A stretch of 8,462 nucleotides of DNA. It comes from an uncultured Oscillospiraceae bacterium. Lineage in GTDB: Bacteria; Bacillota; Clostridia; Oscillospirales; Oscillospiraceae. Made by a program: the position numbers and the translations under genes. Location of the stretch: the NCBI GenBank assembly GCA_934655935.1, contig CAKUHJ010000084.1, positions 1 through 8,462 on the forward strand, read 5' to 3'. Below are positions 7,080-8,462 of this stretch, piece by piece; positions within the stretch are counted from its first letter, which is position 1; every line of letters begins with the position of its first letter. The notes beneath the pieces were generated by a model. It saw only the letters and a program-made list of their open reading frames with translations, did not search any database and was not told where the DNA came from.

Positions 7080-8462
7080 TCAGATGCGCTTCCACTTTGC
7101 GCCGCCGGGCACATCCGTCAGCTCGACGCCCTGCGCCTTCAGTTCGTCGCGGATGCGGTCGGCCGAGGCGAAATCCTTCGTCTTTTTAGCCTCATACCTG
7201 GCCTGGATCAGCGCCTCGACCGCGGGGTCCGCTTCCCCGGTTTCCGAGACGATGGCATAGCCGCCTTCGGCCGGCTTCGCCGCGGCGTCCGCCCGGCGCT
7301 GCTGCGCGGCCTTCTCCAGAAGGTCCAGGCCGAGAACCGTATCGAATTCGCCCAGAAGCTTCAGCTTTGTGGCGTCGTTCGTCGGATATTTCAGGACGTC
7401 GTAGAGCGCCGTAATGGCAAGCGAGGTGTTCAGGTCGCTGCCAAGCGCCTTGTCAAAGCGCGCGCGGAGCGCGGTCTCCGCCGCCTCGTCCGCAGCGTCC
7501 TCCGAAGGCTTGAGCGCTGCAATTTTCGCAATCAGCTTTTTATACGTCCCGGCCGCGTTATCCAGGTTTTCCCAGGAAAACACAAGGCTCTTCCGATAAT
7601 GGCTCTGCAGGCAGAACAGGCGGTAAGCCAGCGGATCATAGCCCTTCTGCTCCAGAAGGGAGACCGTCAGGAATTCGCCCTTTGACTTGGACATCTTGCC
7701 CGTCGCGGTATTCAGGTGCATGACGTGCATCCAGTATCTGCACCAGGGATGACCGATATAGCTTTCCGACTGGGCGATCTCGTTGGTGTGATGCGGGAAC
7801 GCGTTGTCGATGCCGCCGCAGTGAATGTCCAGATATTCACCCAGATGCTTGAGCGAAATGCCCGTGCACTCGATGTGCCAGCCGGGATAGCCCACGCCCC
7901 AGGGCGAGTCCCACTTGAGCGCCTGGTCTTCAAATTTGGACTTGGTGAACCAGAGAACAAAATCGTTCTTATTGCGCTTATTGGAGTCCTCCTCGACGCC
8001 CTCGCGCACACCGACAGCAAGGTCCTCCTCGTTATGCTCGTTGAAAATATAGTATTTTTCAAGCCTCGAGGTATCGAAGTAGACGTTTCCGCCCGCCTGA
8101 TAGGCGTAGCCCGTGTCCAGAAGCTTTGTGATGATGCGGATATAGTCCTCAATGCAGTTTGTTGCAGGCTCGACGACGTCGGGCCGCTTGATATTGAGCT
8201 TCCGGCAGTCGTCAAAGAAGGCGTCCGTATAGAACTGCGCAATTTCCATGACCGTCTTGTGCTCACGGCGCGCGCCCTTGAGCATCTTATCCTCGCCCTC
8301 GTCCGCGTCGCTGGTCAGATGGCCGACGTCCGTGATGTTCATCACGCGCTTGACCGGATAGCCTGTATAGCGCAGATATTTTTCCAGCACATCCTCCATG
8401 ATATAGCTGCGCAGATTGCCGATGTGCGCAAAATGGTAAACCGTCGGGCCGCAGGTATACAT
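7080..8462 (-). CDS. cysS: Cysteinyl-tRNA synthetase, 5' end missing
   Basis: Cysteine--tRNA ligase, a class I aminoacyl-tRNA synthetase that charges tRNA(Cys) with cysteine in the cytoplasm. The 460 visible residues include the start of the catalytic fold (YTCGPTVY, Cys4), the HIGH-type signature HIGN at 13-16, and KMSKS at 256-260. The zinc ligands fit the family pattern: Cys4, Cys199 in GWHIEC, His224 and Glu228, with the same 25- and 4-residue spacing as Cys209/His234/Glu238 of the E. coli enzyme. A DALR-type helical domain (about 330-380) and a conserved C-terminal tail ending in GGAKWKRI follow. The Met at the window edge is the internal Met that normally precedes the Y-x-CGPTVY motif, so roughly 20-25 N-terminal residues lie outside the window. 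Unusual is the loop HCGGIDNAFPHHTNE where most CysRS read HGGGxDLxFPHHENE. This looks like a variant form seen in Clostridia rather than damage, since everything else is intact. The gene ends at TGA just before a strong terminator. Confidence 0.96.
   Translation of the reverse strand: MYTCGPTVYHFAHIGNLRSYIMEDVLEKYLRYTGYPVKRVMNITDVGHLTSDADEGEDKMLKGARREHKTVMEIAQFYTDAFFDDCRKLNIKRPDVVEPATNCIEDYIRIITKLLDTGYAYQAGGNVYFDTSRLEKYYIFNEHNEEDLAVGVREGVEEDSNKRNKNDFVLWFTKSKFEDQALKWDSPWGVGYPGWHIECTGISLKHLGEYLDIHCGGIDNAFPHHTNEIAQSESYIGHPWCRYWMHVMHLNTATGKMSKSKGEFLTVSLLEQKGYDPLAYRLFCLQSHYRKSLVFSWENLDNAAGTYKKLIAKIAALKPSEDAADEAAETALRARFDKALGSDLNTSLAITALYDVLKYPTNDATKLKLLGEFDTVLGLDLLEKAAQQRRADAAAKPAEGGYAIVSETGEADPAVEALIQARYEAKKTKDFASADRIRDELKAQGVELTDVPGGAKWKRI

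Noticed and set aside
6973..7095. 41-residue N-terminal extension of AddB from an ATG at 7095
   Set aside because: It would overlap the cysS stop, run through the terminator and promoter, and lacks AddB similarity; the ATG at 6972 has a GGAGG site at 9 nt.
5221..7260. 679-residue open frame on the plus strand (also 3793-5214 and 2628-3770) as possible genes
   Set aside because: They lie antisense to addB and addA in the same codon register, their translations are rich in Arg, Ala and Leu with no recognisable domain, and the minus-strand proteins have all expected family motifs. The first one also runs across the intergenic region and into cysS.
8460..8462. ATG at the window edge as the cysS start
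   Set aside because: It is the Met that precedes Y-x-CGPTVY inside CysRS proteins; the family has about 20-25 residues before it, so the gene is cut by the window edge.
1..8462. A novel defence, mobile or biosynthetic system
   Set aside because: Nearly the whole window is explained by three conserved housekeeping genes; the non-coding parts total under 270 bp and hold ordinary expression signals.

Overview
The window carries three conserved housekeeping genes, all on the minus strand. They read from high to low coordinates in the order cysS (3' part only), addB, addA. The base composition is clearly GC-rich. The gene content points to a GC-rich anaerobic Firmicute of class Clostridia (Oscillospiraceae- or Lachnospiraceae-like). 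The evidence is an AddAB-type rather than RecBCD-type exonuclease, the Firmicute gene order addB-addA, a Clostridia-looking variant of cysteinyl-tRNA synthetase, and canonical GGAGG-type ribosome binding sites. The assignment below class level is inference.

Layout from right to left. Positions 8462-7080 hold cysS without its first codons. Positions 7079-6973 are a compact intergenic region with a strong Rho-independent terminator for cysS, followed at once by an extended -10 promoter (TGCTATAAT) and a GGAGG ribosome binding site for addB. Positions 6972-3682 encode AddB. Positions 3725-162 encode AddA, which overlaps the end of addB by 44 nt and has its own Shine-Dalgarno sequence inside the addB reading frame. 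Positions 161-1 are non-coding as far as can be seen and contain a very stable hairpin that probably ends the addBA transcript.

AddA and AddB form the heterodimeric helicase-nuclease that resects double-strand DNA ends and loads the recombination pathway in Firmicutes, the counterpart of RecBCD. AddA has all the SF1A helicase motifs and a complete RecB-family nuclease centre. AddB has a complete nuclease centre and the four cysteines of the iron-sulfur cluster, but its N-terminal Walker A site has decayed to G-x4-E-N-T. CysS is functionally unrelated and is separated from addBA by the terminator and promoter.

No mobile element, CRISPR array, tRNA, rRNA or unknown accessory system is visible. 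Long open frames on the plus strand are codon-register shadows of addA and addB. The most useful second-look items are the AddB Walker A loss, the tight terminator-promoter junction, the addA 3' hairpin, and the unusual CysRS active-site loop.
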